A stretch of 64,000 bases of DNA from Clostridia bacterium (GCA_017415025.1 JAFQJH010000004.1:186001-250000); one strand, 5' to 3'. Shown: positions 53,238 through 62,951, counted from the first letter of the stretch. Numbers and translations: made by a program. The notes: generated by a model from the sequence alone, not told the origin.

Positions 53238-54449
53238 ATGAAAGAAATTACAGGCGGTATCTGCGCCGCTAAGGGATTCAAGGCAAACGGAATTCATTGC
53301 GGAATCAGAAAGAACAAGACAAAGAGAGACCTTTCACTTATTACAAGTGAAGTTAAGGCTGCGGCTGCGGCTGTATATACAACAAATCTCGTTAAGGGTG
53401 CTCCCCTTACCGTTACAAAAGCTCATATCGCTGACGGCTATGCTCAGGCGGTTATCTGCAACAGCGGTAATGCCAACACCTGCAACGCAAACGGAATTGA
53501 AATTGCAGAGCAGATGAGTGAGCTTGTCGAAAAAGCAACAGGCATCAGCAAGAACGACGTTGTTATCGCTTCAACGGGCGTTATCGGTCAGGTGCTTGAC
53601 ATTACTCCTATCGCAAACGGCATGGACGAGCTTGCCGCAGGTCTCGGCGACCACAGCGACTTGGCCGCTGAAGGTATTATGACAACAGACACCGTTAAAA
53701 AGGAAATCGCAGTCAGCTTTGACATCGGCGGTGTTGAATGTAAAATCGGCGGTATTGCAAAGGGCAGCGGTATGATTCACCCGAATATGGCAACAATGCT
53801 CGTATTCATCACAACTGACGTTGCTATCGCTCCTGAGCTTCTTCAGAAGGCGCTGAGCACGGACATCGCTTCAACCTTCAATATGGTAAGCGTTGACGGC
53901 GACACTTCAACAAACGATATGGTAACGGTACTTGCAAACGGTATGGCAGGCAACGCTATTATTGATAAAGAGGATGAGAGCTTCGCAGAATTCTGCAAGG
54001 CACTCAACAGCGTTACAGTTTACCTTTGCAGAAAAATTGCAGGTGACGGCGAGGGCGCAACAAAGCTCCTCGAATGTAAGGTAACGGGTGCGACTGACGA
54101 AAAGACAGCAAAAACTGTTGCAAAGTCGGTTATCTGCTCATCACTTCTCAAGGCAGCTATGTTCGGCGCTGATGCTAACTGGGGACGCGTTCTCTGCGCT
54201 ATCGGTTACAGCGGTGCTGACGTTGACGTTAATAAGATTGATGTCAGCTTTGAGTCGGCAAAGGGCAGACTTGACGTTTGCGTAAACGGCGCAGGCATTG
54301 AATTTTCCGAGGAGAAGGCAAAGGAAATCCTTCTTGAAAAAGAAATCGACATCCTTGTTGAGCTCAACTCGGGTGATGCCAAGGCAACAGCCTGGGGCTG
54401 CGACCTTACTTATGATTATGTTAAAATCAACGGCGATTACAGAACCTAA
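53238..54449 (+). CDS. argJ: Bifunctional glutamate N-acetyltransferase/ornithine acetyltransferase
   Basis: 403 aa. KGSGMIHPNMATMLVF contains the Thr that becomes the nucleophile after self-cleavage (about residue 185); NSGNANTCN and DTSTNDMV are conserved. It recycles the acetyl group from acetylornithine to glutamate, so no argA/argE is needed. The cluster order C-J-B-D is typical for Firmicutes. Ribosome site AGGTG. Confidence 0.95.
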   Translation: MKEITGGICAAKGFKANGIHCGIRKNKTKRDLSLITSEVKAAAAAVYTTNLVKGAPLTVTKAHIADGYAQAVICNSGNANTCNANGIEIAEQMSELVEKATGISKNDVVIASTGVIGQVLDITPIANGMDELAAGLGDHSDLAAEGIMTTDTVKKEIAVSFDIGGVECKIGGIAKGSGMIHPNMATMLVFITTDVAIAPELLQKALSTDIASTFNMVSVDGDTSTNDMVTVLANGMAGNAIIDKEDESFAEFCKALNSVTVYLCRKIAGDGEGATKLLECKVTGATDEKTAKTVAKSVICSSLLKAAMFGADANWGRVLCAIGYSGADVDVNKIDVSFESAKGRLDVCVNGAGIEFSEEKAKEILLEKEIDILVELNSGDAKATAWGCDLTYDYVKINGDYRT

Positions 54450-54461
54450 GGAGATTTTGAT

Positions 54462-55352
54462 ATGAGAATTCCCAACGCTGACAGAGCGCACGTTCTGACT
54501 CACGCTCTGCCTTACATACAGAAATACAGAAACAAAATACTCGTCGTTAAATACGGCGGTAACGCTATGATTAACGAGGACTTAAAGCAGTCCGTTATGA
54601 GCGACATCATCCTTCTCTCAACGGTCGGCATCAAAGTTGTTCTCGTTCACGGCGGCGGTCCCGAAATTACCGAAATGCTTGCAAAAATCGGCAAGGAGAC
54701 AAAGTTCGTCAACGGACTTCGCGTTACCGATAAGGAAACTGCAGATGTTGTTCAGATGGTGCTTGCAGGTAAGATTAACAAGAGTCTTGTCAGCCTTATA
54801 CAGTCAAAGGGCGGTAAGGCAATCGGTCTTAGCGGTGCTGACGGCCATATGATTATCGCAAAGCCCAGAAGCGCAGAGCTCGGCTTTGTCGGTGATATCG
54901 AAAAGGTTGACGTTACACCGATTCTCGACACACTTTCAATGGGCTACATCCCCGTTGTTTCAACTGTCGGCTGTGACAAGGAGGGCAACGTTTACAACAT
55001 CAATGCTGACACCGTTGCCGCTAAAATCGCAGGCGAGCTCAAGGCAGAGAGCCTTATCTCGATGACAGATATCGAGGGCATCCTCCGCGATAAGGACGAC
55101 CCGAACTCGCTGATTTCACGAATTTATATAGAAGACGCTCCGAAGCTTACACAGGAAGGCATTATCTCCGGCGGTATGATTCCCAAGGTTCAGTGCTGTG
55201 TTGATGCAATCAATTGGGGCGTTCGCAAGGTCTTTGTTATCGACGGCAGAGTGAAGCACTCAATTATCATTGAAGTGCTGACCGATGAAGGTATCGGCAC
55301 GATGTTCGTCAACGGCGAGGACTACAAGAAAAGACACCCGGAGGCAAAATAA
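54462..55352 (+). CDS. argB: Acetylglutamate kinase
   Basis: 296 aa. VVKYGGNAMINE with the catalytic Lys, VLVHGGGPEITEML, VQMVLAGKINKSLV and GGMIPKVQCC with a second Lys are all present. It phosphorylates N-acetylglutamate, the usual target of arginine feedback; an N-terminal helix (NADRAHVLTHALPYI) as found in arginine-sensitive hexameric forms is present. Stop followed directly by the argD start. Confidence 0.95.
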   Translation: MRIPNADRAHVLTHALPYIQKYRNKILVVKYGGNAMINEDLKQSVMSDIILLSTVGIKVVLVHGGGPEITEMLAKIGKETKFVNGLRVTDKETADVVQMVLAGKINKSLVSLIQSKGGKAIGLSGADGHMIIAKPRSAELGFVGDIEKVDVTPILDTLSMGYIPVVSTVGCDKEGNVYNINADTVAAKIAGELKAESLISMTDIEGILRDKDDPNSLISRIYIEDAPKLTQEGIISGGMIPKVQCCVDAINWGVRKVFVIDGRVKHSIIIEVLTDEGIGTMFVNGEDYKKRHPEAK

Positions 55353-56519
55353 ATGAGCATTGCAGAAATTGATAAAGAATATATAGCTAACACCTACGCG
55401 CGTTTTCCCGTTGAGCTTGTCAGCGGTAAGGGCGCAATACTTAAGGATACAAACGGCAAGGAATACATCGACCTCGGCGCAGGTATTGCCGTCAACGTTT
55501 TCGGTGTTGCAGATGACGAGTGGCTGAAGGCTGTTACAAATCAGCTGAACACTCTCACTCATACATCAAACCTCTATTTTACAGAGCCCTGCTCAACTCT
55601 TGCAAAGATGCTCTGTGAAAGAACAGGAATGAAAAAGGCTTTCTTCGGCAACAGCGGTGCAGAGGCTAACGAATGTGCAATCAAGGTTGCGCGCCGTTAT
55701 GCTTTTGAAAAGTACGGCGACGAGAACCATTCAACAATTATCACTCTTAAAAACAGCTTCCACGGCAGAACGATAGCCACTCTCACCGCAACAGGTCAGG
55801 ACGGCTATCATACCCATTTCGGCCCGTTCGTTAAGGGCTTTGTTTACGCCGAGGCTAACAACCTTGACGATGTCAAGCGCCTTGCAGAAGAAAACAACTG
55901 TGTAGCCGTTATGATGGAGCTCGTTCAGGGCGAGGGCGGAGTATGCAAGCTCGACAAGGATTTCGTTGACGGTGTCAAGGCTCTTGCAGACGAAAAGGAT
56001 ATGCTCATCATCATCGACGAGGTGCAGACAGGTAACGGCAGAACAGGCTCACTCTACGCTTTCCAGCAGTACGGACTCAGCCCCGACATCGTCACAACAG
56101 CAAAGGGCATCGGCGGCGGTCTTCCGATCGGTATCGCAATGCTCGGCGAAAAGGTAAAGGATGTACTTGTTCCCGGCTCACACGGTACGACCTTTGGCGG
56201 AAATCCCGTTTGCTGTGCAGGCGCCTGCAACATTCTTTCACGAATTGATGACGAACTCCTTGCAGAAGTCAAGGCAAAGAGCGAATATATTTTTGAGGAA
56301 TTGGGTAACGCTCAAGGGGTTAAGAGCGTAAGCGGTCTCGGTCTTATGATCGGCATTGAAACCGAAAAGAGCGCAAAGGATATTGTGAACGCTTGTCTTC
56401 AGAAGGGTGTTCTCGTTCTTACTGCAAAGACAAAGGTAAGACTTCTTCCTCCGCTCAACATCGGCTGGGATGAGCTTAAAAAGGCAATCGCAATTCTTAA
56501 GGAAGCTATTGCTGAATAA
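55353..56519 (+). CDS. argD: Acetylornithine aminotransferase
   Basis: 388 aa. Class III PLP enzyme: KEYIDLGAGIAVNVFG, FFGNSGAEANECAIK, LIIDEVQTGNGRTG and the PLP Lys in VTTAKGIGGGLPIG (about residue 250), with THGTTFGGNP-like HGTTFGGNPVC after it. It makes N-acetylornithine from the semialdehyde. Starts directly after the argB stop; GGAGG lies inside the end of argB. Confidence 0.94.
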   Translation: MSIAEIDKEYIANTYARFPVELVSGKGAILKDTNGKEYIDLGAGIAVNVFGVADDEWLKAVTNQLNTLTHTSNLYFTEPCSTLAKMLCERTGMKKAFFGNSGAEANECAIKVARRYAFEKYGDENHSTIITLKNSFHGRTIATLTATGQDGYHTHFGPFVKGFVYAEANNLDDVKRLAEENNCVAVMMELVQGEGGVCKLDKDFVDGVKALADEKDMLIIIDEVQTGNGRTGSLYAFQQYGLSPDIVTTAKGIGGGLPIGIAMLGEKVKDVLVPGSHGTTFGGNPVCCAGACNILSRIDDELLAEVKAKSEYIFEELGNAQGVKSVSGLGLMIGIETEKSAKDIVNACLQKGVLVLTAKTKVRLLPPLNIGWDELKKAIAILKEAIAE

Positions 56520-56541
56520 AATACAACCATATACAAATTAT

Positions 56542-56580
56542 AAAAGTGCGGAATTTCAACTCCGCACTTTTTCTTTTTAA
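56542..56580 (+). terminator. Terminator of argCJBD
   Basis: 11-bp stem AAAAGTGCGGA / TCCGCACTTTT followed by TTCTTTTT; it ends just ahead of the next gene's ribosome site. Confidence 0.88.
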
Positions 56581-56590
56581 GGAGATTATT

Positions 56591-57532
56591 ATGTGTACCG
56601 CTATCAGCTTTAAAACAAAAGACCACTATTTCGGCAGAACGCTCGACCTTGATTATCACTATAACGAAAGTGTTGTTATAACCCCAAGGAATTACCCTTT
56701 CAGCTTCCGTAACGGAAGAGAAATTAAAAATCACCTTGCGATAATCGGAATTGCAACGGTAATTGATGATTATCCGCTTTATTATGAGGCGACTAACGAA
56801 AAGGGGTTAAGTATTGCAGGGCTCAATTTTCCGCATAATGCGCACTACTTTCCCGTTTCCGATAATAAAGAAAACCTTGCACCGTTTGAGCTTATTCCGT
56901 GGATGCTCGGTCAGTTTACAAGTGTTGACGAGGTAAAGGAAAATCTTAACAAAATCAACATTGCAGACATCAATTTTAATAAAAGCTTCAAAAACTCTCC
57001 CCTGCATTGGATTGTTGCCGACAGAGATAAAAGCATCACGGTTGAGTGTGTGGAAGAAGGTTTGAAAATCTACGACAACCCGTTGGGCGTACTGACAAAC
57101 AATCCGCCGTTTGACTTGCAGTTAAAAATTTATGAAAGCACAATCGGCACGCTCGGCAAAGAAGAGTCTGACCCGAAAATAAATTCAAAGGGGCTTGATG
57201 CGTTCGGTCTGCCGGGTGATTTATCCTCGCCGTCGCGTTTTGCAAAAGTGGCTTTCGCAAAAGAAAAATCTGTCTGCTGTGAGACGGAGGAGGAAAGCGT
57301 TACGCAGTTTTTTCATATTCTCGGCACGGTCAACACTCCGAGAGGCTTTATAAAAGACGATTATATGACGGTTTATACCTCCTGCTGTAACACGGACAAG
57401 GGAATTTATTATTACACCACCTACGGCAATTCGCAGATAAGTGCGGTTGATATGAATAAAGAGAGTCTTGATTCTGATAATCTCATATCCTACCCTCTTG
57501 TGACAGAACAGCAGATTAACAGGATGAATTAA
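56591..57532 (+). CDS. Choloylglycine hydrolase family protein (bile salt hydrolase-like)
   Basis: 313 aa from ATG 56591 (AAGGAG 7 bases upstream). MCTAISF exposes Cys2 as the N-terminal nucleophile after Met removal; FGRTLDLD supplies Arg16 and Asp19, SIAGLNF Asn79, LTNNPPF Asn170/171 and LSSPSRFAK the conserved Arg near 223, i.e. the full Ntn-hydrolase set. It should deconjugate bile salts or cleave penicillin V or N-acyl-homoserine lactones; length and motif set favour a bile salt hydrolase. Supports a gut origin. Confidence 0.87.
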   Translation: MCTAISFKTKDHYFGRTLDLDYHYNESVVITPRNYPFSFRNGREIKNHLAIIGIATVIDDYPLYYEATNEKGLSIAGLNFPHNAHYFPVSDNKENLAPFELIPWMLGQFTSVDEVKENLNKINIADINFNKSFKNSPLHWIVADRDKSITVECVEEGLKIYDNPLGVLTNNPPFDLQLKIYESTIGTLGKEESDPKINSKGLDAFGLPGDLSSPSRFAKVAFAKEKSVCCETEEESVTQFFHILGTVNTPRGFIKDDYMTVYTSCCNTDKGIYYYTTYGNSQISAVDMNKESLDSDNLISYPLVTEQQINRMN

Positions 57533-57533
57533 G

Positions 57534-57567
57534 AAAGCAAGGTAGCAGTTAGCTACCTTGCTTTAAT
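57534..57567. terminator. Bidirectional terminator
   Basis: 13-bp stem AAAGCAAGGTAGC / GCTACCTTGCTTT between convergent genes. Confidence 0.9.
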
Positions 57568-57568
57568 T

Positions 57569-59038
57569 TTATTCCTTATCAGAAACCTTAATAATATATT
57601 CTCTGAAGAATACAACAGCCTCTTTAAGCGAGCTTACGGGAATACGCTCGTTTGTTGCGTGAGTTGTAAAGAAAAGTGAAAGCGGAACGTTGAACGGAGC
57701 AAAACGAAGAATGTTATCGCAGATTTCGCCGTAACGGTAAGCGTCCGTACCGCCCATTACAAGGTAAGGTGCAACCGCAACTCCCTCGGGGTGGATGCTG
57801 TTTTCAACGCTCTCAATTGCCTTGAACGCTCTCGATGAGGTTGAAGAGAACGGTGTCGCTTCCTTGCCGTTGAAGTATTCGATGTCGATATCCTTGTATC
57901 TGATGTTCTTACGCACGTGCTTTTCAACATCAGCAAGGCTGTCGCCAGGAAGCGGACGGAAATTGACCGTAATGCTCGGTCTCTGCGGAAGAACGTTTGC
58001 CGCGGGACTTCCCTCGCACATTGAAACGCTTGTAATTGTTCTTACCATACTTGCTCCCTGCGGAATTGTCTTGAGAATAAACTTGAGCAGGGGCTTAAAA
58101 ATCGGATAATTGCAGATAAGAATTTTACCAAGGTATGTTGCTCTGCCGCCGACAGCGTGGATAAGCTCGTCAAGGAATGGGAGCCAATGCGACTTGAACT
58201 GATTTTTTTCAAGGTCGCGCACCGCATTTGCAAGCTTCCACATACCGCTGTGCTTGGGTGCGGCTGATGTGTGGCCGCCCTTATCGTGCAGGGTTATTTT
58301 CATATCAACATAGCCCTTTTCTGCTGTTCCGACAGCGGCAAGGCGTGTGTTGATGACTCCCGGTAAATTAAGGTCAATGAGCGCACTGCCCTCGTCAAGA
58401 ACGCTGTCAAGACGCACTCCGCGCTCCTTGAGAGTTTTTACAATTGTGCCTGCACCCGTATAAACTGTCGAAACAGTCTCTTCATTATGACCGAAGCAAA
58501 GGTAAACGTCGCGTTCGGGCTGAAAACCCTCTGCCATAAGAGACTCGACAGCCTCCATAACGCAGATAAGGTGGTTTTTCATATCGAGCGCACCGCGTCC
58601 CCATATAAATTCACCGTCGTTGTGACCGCTGAAGGCATCGTATTTCCAATCCTTCTCGGTGCCCTCGGAAACGGGAACAACGTCCTGATGCGCAAGCATT
58701 GCCATCGGCTCAAGGTCAGGATTCTTACCCTTCCAAAGATAGAGAAGGCTCGCCTTGTCGATAATCTCCTTTGTTGTATTCTTTGCAACAAGCGGATAGG
58801 TTTCGTCAAGGTACTTGTGGAAATTGTAGAACTCATCCCAATCAACACCCTCATCGCGAACCTTTGAAATTGTCTTGAACTTGATTGCATCGGAAAGATG
58901 CTCCGCGACCTTTTTCTCGTCAATCTTTGCATCTCTGATATTGATTTTTTCAATCTTTTTCGGTTTAAAGAACGCCGCTCTGATAAGTGTGACAATCACA
59001 AAAAGAGCCAGAACTGCCAACAAAATTTTCCACCACAT
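57569..59038 (-). CDS. Membrane-anchored M20 metallopeptidase
   Basis: 489 aa. An N-terminal membrane segment (ILLAVLALFVIVTLIRAAFF) precedes an M20 dizinc peptidase: MLAHQDVVPV (first His and catalytic Asp), WGRGALDMKN (bridging Asp), FGHNEETVS (catalytic and metal Glu), VLDEGS (Asp) and FFTTHATNERIP (last His). The lid domain lies between. Architecture resembles yeast Gly-X carboxypeptidase CPS1 and mammalian PM20D1. It lies 20 bases after polC and is probably co-transcribed. Confidence 0.87.
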   Translation of the reverse strand: MWWKILLAVLALFVIVTLIRAAFFKPKKIEKINIRDAKIDEKKVAEHLSDAIKFKTISKVRDEGVDWDEFYNFHKYLDETYPLVAKNTTKEIIDKASLLYLWKGKNPDLEPMAMLAHQDVVPVSEGTEKDWKYDAFSGHNDGEFIWGRGALDMKNHLICVMEAVESLMAEGFQPERDVYLCFGHNEETVSTVYTGAGTIVKTLKERGVRLDSVLDEGSALIDLNLPGVINTRLAAVGTAEKGYVDMKITLHDKGGHTSAAPKHSGMWKLANAVRDLEKNQFKSHWLPFLDELIHAVGGRATYLGKILICNYPIFKPLLKFILKTIPQGASMVRTITSVSMCEGSPAANVLPQRPSITVNFRPLPGDSLADVEKHVRKNIRYKDIDIEYFNGKEATPFSSTSSRAFKAIESVENSIHPEGVAVAPYLVMGGTDAYRYGEICDNILRFAPFNVPLSLFFTTHATNERIPVSSLKEAVVFFREYIIKVSDKE

Positions 59039-59058
59039 AATGTTTTTATTCCCCTTTG

Positions 59059-62000
59059 TTACATTGTAAAAAAGCTCATTTGTGTGCTTTCGGGTAAGCC
59101 CTCGAGCGCACCGCAGGCGGCAAGCGTTTCCATAACGGATTTACTGATACCTGCTCTCTGCTGCAGGTCCTCGCGCGACATATATTCGCCATTGCCGTCA
59201 TCGCGCGCATTCATCAGCGCAACAGCCGCGGATTCGCCCGTACCTGCCATTGAAGAGAACGGAAGTCGGATTTTGCCGTCCTCGATTTTATAAATTTTTG
59301 CGTGCGACTTATAAAGGTCAACGGGAAGGAACCCAACGCCGCGCGCCATCATCTCGTTGACAACCTGCATTGAGGTAAAGATACCCTCTTCCTTTGCAGT
59401 TGCTTCGTGATTCTGCATTTTCGCCTTTATCTGCCGCATACATTCCTTAACGGCTTCTCTGCCCTTCATAATCGCCACCGTGTCAAGGTCTTCACCGCGG
59501 ACGGACATATAAGTCGCGTAATATTCAATCGGGTGATAAACCTTGTACCACGCAAGTCGCATTGCCGCAATAACGTAAGCGGCGGCGTGAGCCTTCGGGA
59601 ACATATACTTGATTTTCATACAAGAGTCAATGTACCACTGCGGAACATCGTGGTCACGCATCGCCTGCATATGCTCCTCCGTCAGGAGCTTTGTCGCGTT
59701 ACCCTTACGCACGATTTCCATAATTTTGAACGCCATATCGGGCTCAAGTCCCTTGTGCATAAGGTAAACCATAATATTGTCTCGTGTTCCGATAACTTCG
59801 GCAATGGTACACGTTCCGTTTTTGATAAGCTCCTGCGCATTGCCGAGCCAAACGTCCGTGCCGTGTGAAAGTCCCGAAATCTGAAGCATTTCGGAGAAGT
59901 TCTTCGGCTTTGCTTCCATAAGCATCTGGCGGACAAACGGTGTTCCGAGCTCGGGAAGTGAAAGTGTTCCCGTCTCGCAGTCGATATCCTCCGCCGTTAC
60001 GCCGAGAGGCTCGGGAGTAGTGAACAGCTTGTATAGCTCGGGGTCACAGACGTCCGCATCAAAAACCTTGATACCCGTGGAGTCCTCAAGGTGCTTATAA
60101 AGCGTGGGAACATCGTGGCCGAGATTATCGAGCTTGAGAATTGTATCGTGAAGCGAATGGAAATCAAAGTGAGTTGTGCGCAAGCCGCCGCTGACATCGT
60201 CCGCAGGATGCTGAATGGGTGTGAAGTCCTCCGCATCGTTGATTGCGGGCACAACAACCATTCCGCCGGGGTGCTGACCGGTCGTTCTCTTAACGCCGAC
60301 ACAGCCCTTTGTGAGTCTGTCCTCTTCAGCCTTACTTATGGAAACGCCCTTGATTTCTGCCCATTTTTTTACAAAGCCGTAGGCGGTCTTATCGGCAACC
60401 GTACCGATTGTACCTGCCTTGAAGGTATGGTCAACGCCGAACAGCTCTTCCGTATATCGGTGGGCATAGAACTGATATTCACCGCTGAAGTTAAGGTCGA
60501 TATCGGGCTGTTTGTCGCCCTTGAAGCCGAGGAAGGTTTCAAACGGGATGTCGTGGCCGTCACGGTGCATCGGAACTCCGCAATTAGGACAATCCTTCGG
60601 CGGCATATCAAAGCCCGAGCCGACGGAGCCATCCTCGAAAAATTCGCTGTGCTTGCACTGTCTGCAAACGTAGTGCGGAGGCAAGGGATTAACCTCGGAA
60701 ATACCTGCCGCGTGAGCAACGAAGGATGAGCCGACAGAGCCTCGCGAGCCGACGTAATAGCCGTGCTCCTCGGAGTTCTGAACGAGCTTTTGCGCAATCA
60801 TATAAAGCACACCGAAGCCGTTGGAAATGATTGATTTGAGTTCCTTGTCAAGTCTCTTTGCAACGTTTTCGGGAACGGGATCGCCGTAGTCGCGCTTCGT
60901 TCTTTCCCAACAGATTCTGGTCAGATCCTCGTCCGCACCCTCAAGGCTCGGCGGGAAAGTACCGCGCGGGAACGGAGTCATTCCGCTTTCGCACATATCG
61001 GCAATTTTATTTGTATTTGTAATAACGATTTCTCTTGCAGTTTCCTCACCGAGGTAAGAGAACTCCTCGAGCATATCGTCAGTTGTCCGAAGATAAAGCG
61101 GTGCCTGCTGTGCCGCATCCTTAAAGCCCATTGTGGTCATAAGGATTTCGCGGTAAATTGCATCACCCTTTTTCATAAAGTGAACGTCACCCGTTGCAAC
61201 AACAAGCTTATTTAATCTGTCCGCAATACCGATAAGGCGGCGGTTATGATTCTGCAAATCGTAGGTTGAGTTGACGTCGGAATATTTTTCATCGTCCGAA
61301 CGCACCATAAAGTAGTTGTTGCCCGTCGGCTGAACCTCGATATAATCGTAAAAGGACGCAATCCTTGTCAGCTCTTCATCATTTTTGCCGTCCATCATCG
61401 CGCGATAAAGCTCGCCCGCCTCGCACGCACTGCCGACGATAAGACCCTCGCGAAGCTGCATCAGTCTGTGGCGCGGAATACGCGGACGCTTTTTGAAGAA
61501 TTTAAGATTGGATTCCGTGATAAGCTTATAAAGATTTTTAAGTCCCTGTGTGTTTTTAACAAGAAGTATGATGTGGTAAGTGCCCTTGACCTCCTTGACG
61601 TCGTTCATATATCCCGTCGGGATTTCGTCGCCGTCCTTGAAGCCGTAGTTGTCATAAAAAGCATCGTCATCAACAAGGTAGCCCTCCATACCGTAGATTA
61701 CCTTGATGCCGAGCTTTGCGGCGGTGTTGCACGCCTCGGGGAAGGACTGAACACAGCCGTGGTCGGTGATTGCAATCGCCTTGTGCCCCCACTTTGCCGC
61801 ACGGGTTACAAGATCCTTTGCGCTCGCCATACCGTCCATAGCGGACATATTTGTATGAAGATGAAGTTCAACTCGCTTTTCGTCAGCGGTGTCCTTCTCT
61901 TCGATTTGTTCAATTTGTGTGATTGCGCGGGCGGTAATGATATATGCATGCTGATAGGTATCCATACTGATAGCACCGCGCACAAGAACCGTCAGACCCT

Positions 62001-62874
62001 CCTTGAGAGAGCCGACGATATCGCCGCACTTTTTCTTTTCGCCGAAGACCTTGACTATGTAAGACGAGGTGTAGTCCGTCAGGCTGAAATTGATGATGCT
62101 GTATTTTCCGTCGCGCGATTCGCGTACGTCAACAGAGAAAATGTCGCCCCAGATTGTAACCTCGCCGTCCTCGGGCATACATTCGGCAATCGGCTTCGGC
62201 TTATTTTTGATAACCGTGCCGTAGAGTGCCTTTGCATTTGAAAGAGAAATCGGCAAATCCTCAAAGGTCTGCTCCACGGGATTTTTCGGAGCGGGCTCAC
62301 CTGCCGACGGCTTGACAACAACCTTTTTCGGCTGAGCCTCCATAAGCTTTTTGTTCTCTTTTTGCTGGAATTCCTTTAGCTTTTCAACATCGTCCTGCTC
62401 GGAAGCACCGCTGATAAACTCAACCTTTACAAGACGCTCAAAACGTCTGTCGAGGGTGTCGCGGATGAAATTTTCACAGCCGAGATTGATAAGAGTGTCC
62501 TTGCCGTTCTGCGCAAGACGGATAGTCAATTTATCGTTATCAAAATTGTATTCCGCACCGTCGAGAATGGACTTTGCGGCAGGAAAATTTTCACAGATTT
62601 CTTTCACGAAAACCGTGATGTAATTCATATCGAGGCTTTCGGACGGGAAACGGAAATCCATTTTAATATCGCGCAGATTCATCACGCGCTTGAGCTCGTC
62701 CTTTGCTCTTTTTATAACGGAAGTGTCCACAGGTGCGCCAAAGCTGACGGACATTCTGACAGTACGGTCAGAGAGTGCCGCCTCAATACTTTCAACAGTT
62801 GCGCCGCCGAAATAAGCCAATATGCTGTTGTCAAGATAACTGCCGAAGAGGCTTAAAAAGCTTGCTGATTTCAC
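59059..62874 (-). CDS. polC: DNA polymerase III alpha subunit, PolC type, without the DnaQ-like exonuclease domain
   Basis: 1271 aa from GTG 62874 (AGGAAG upstream). Order of domains: N-terminal tau-binding-like region (1-~160), OB fold (~235-320), PHP domain starting VELHLHTNM at residue 336, then polymerase with zinc module (CRQCKHS...DCPNCGV), PDIDLNFSGE (catalytic Asps), RTTGQHPGG and fingers, ending at LPESTQMSFFTM. PHP metal residues look complete (HLH, TDHG, GMEGY, GDVHF). In normal PolC (about 1430 aa) the 3'-5' exonuclease is inserted after the GMEAYLVDD motif; here only about 30 residues separate that motif (near 395) from TYHIILLVKN, so the ~165-residue exonuclease is absent. Confidence 0.9.
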   Translation of the reverse strand: MKSASFLSLFGSYLDNSILAYFGGATVESIEAALSDRTVRMSVSFGAPVDTSVIKRAKDELKRVMNLRDIKMDFRFPSESLDMNYITVFVKEICENFPAAKSILDGAEYNFDNDKLTIRLAQNGKDTLINLGCENFIRDTLDRRFERLVKVEFISGASEQDDVEKLKEFQQKENKKLMEAQPKKVVVKPSAGEPAPKNPVEQTFEDLPISLSNAKALYGTVIKNKPKPIAECMPEDGEVTIWGDIFSVDVRESRDGKYSIINFSLTDYTSSYIVKVFGEKKKCGDIVGSLKEGLTVLVRGAISMDTYQHAYIITARAITQIEQIEEKDTADEKRVELHLHTNMSAMDGMASAKDLVTRAAKWGHKAIAITDHGCVQSFPEACNTAAKLGIKVIYGMEGYLVDDDAFYDNYGFKDGDEIPTGYMNDVKEVKGTYHIILLVKNTQGLKNLYKLITESNLKFFKKRPRIPRHRLMQLREGLIVGSACEAGELYRAMMDGKNDEELTRIASFYDYIEVQPTGNNYFMVRSDDEKYSDVNSTYDLQNHNRRLIGIADRLNKLVVATGDVHFMKKGDAIYREILMTTMGFKDAAQQAPLYLRTTDDMLEEFSYLGEETAREIVITNTNKIADMCESGMTPFPRGTFPPSLEGADEDLTRICWERTKRDYGDPVPENVAKRLDKELKSIISNGFGVLYMIAQKLVQNSEEHGYYVGSRGSVGSSFVAHAAGISEVNPLPPHYVCRQCKHSEFFEDGSVGSGFDMPPKDCPNCGVPMHRDGHDIPFETFLGFKGDKQPDIDLNFSGEYQFYAHRYTEELFGVDHTFKAGTIGTVADKTAYGFVKKWAEIKGVSISKAEEDRLTKGCVGVKRTTGQHPGGMVVVPAINDAEDFTPIQHPADDVSGGLRTTHFDFHSLHDTILKLDNLGHDVPTLYKHLEDSTGIKVFDADVCDPELYKLFTTPEPLGVTAEDIDCETGTLSLPELGTPFVRQMLMEAKPKNFSEMLQISGLSHGTDVWLGNAQELIKNGTCTIAEVIGTRDNIMVYLMHKGLEPDMAFKIMEIVRKGNATKLLTEEHMQAMRDHDVPQWYIDSCMKIKYMFPKAHAAAYVIAAMRLAWYKVYHPIEYYATYMSVRGEDLDTVAIMKGREAVKECMRQIKAKMQNHEATAKEEGIFTSMQVVNEMMARGVGFLPVDLYKSHAKIYKIEDGKIRLPFSSMAGTGESAAVALMNARDDGNGEYMSREDLQQRAGISKSVMETLAACGALEGLPESTQMSFFTM

Positions 62875-62895
62875 GTGTTCACTTCCTGATCAAGA

Positions 62896-62946
62896 ATCCC
62901 TCCACCGCTGTCGCGGTCCCCCTCCCTTTAGGCAAGGGAGGCAAAG
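62896..62946. repeat. Intergenic palindromic repeat element
   Basis: Two adjacent stems: ACCGC-tgtc-GCGGT (62904-62917) and CCTCCCTT-taggc-AAGGGAGG (62921-62941), flanked by TCCCTCC and GCAAAG. Short elements of this form are familiar as interspersed repeats in gut Clostridia genomes. Only one copy is in the window. It lies between ispG and polC in the same operon. Confidence 0.6.
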
Positions 62947-62951
62947 AGGTT

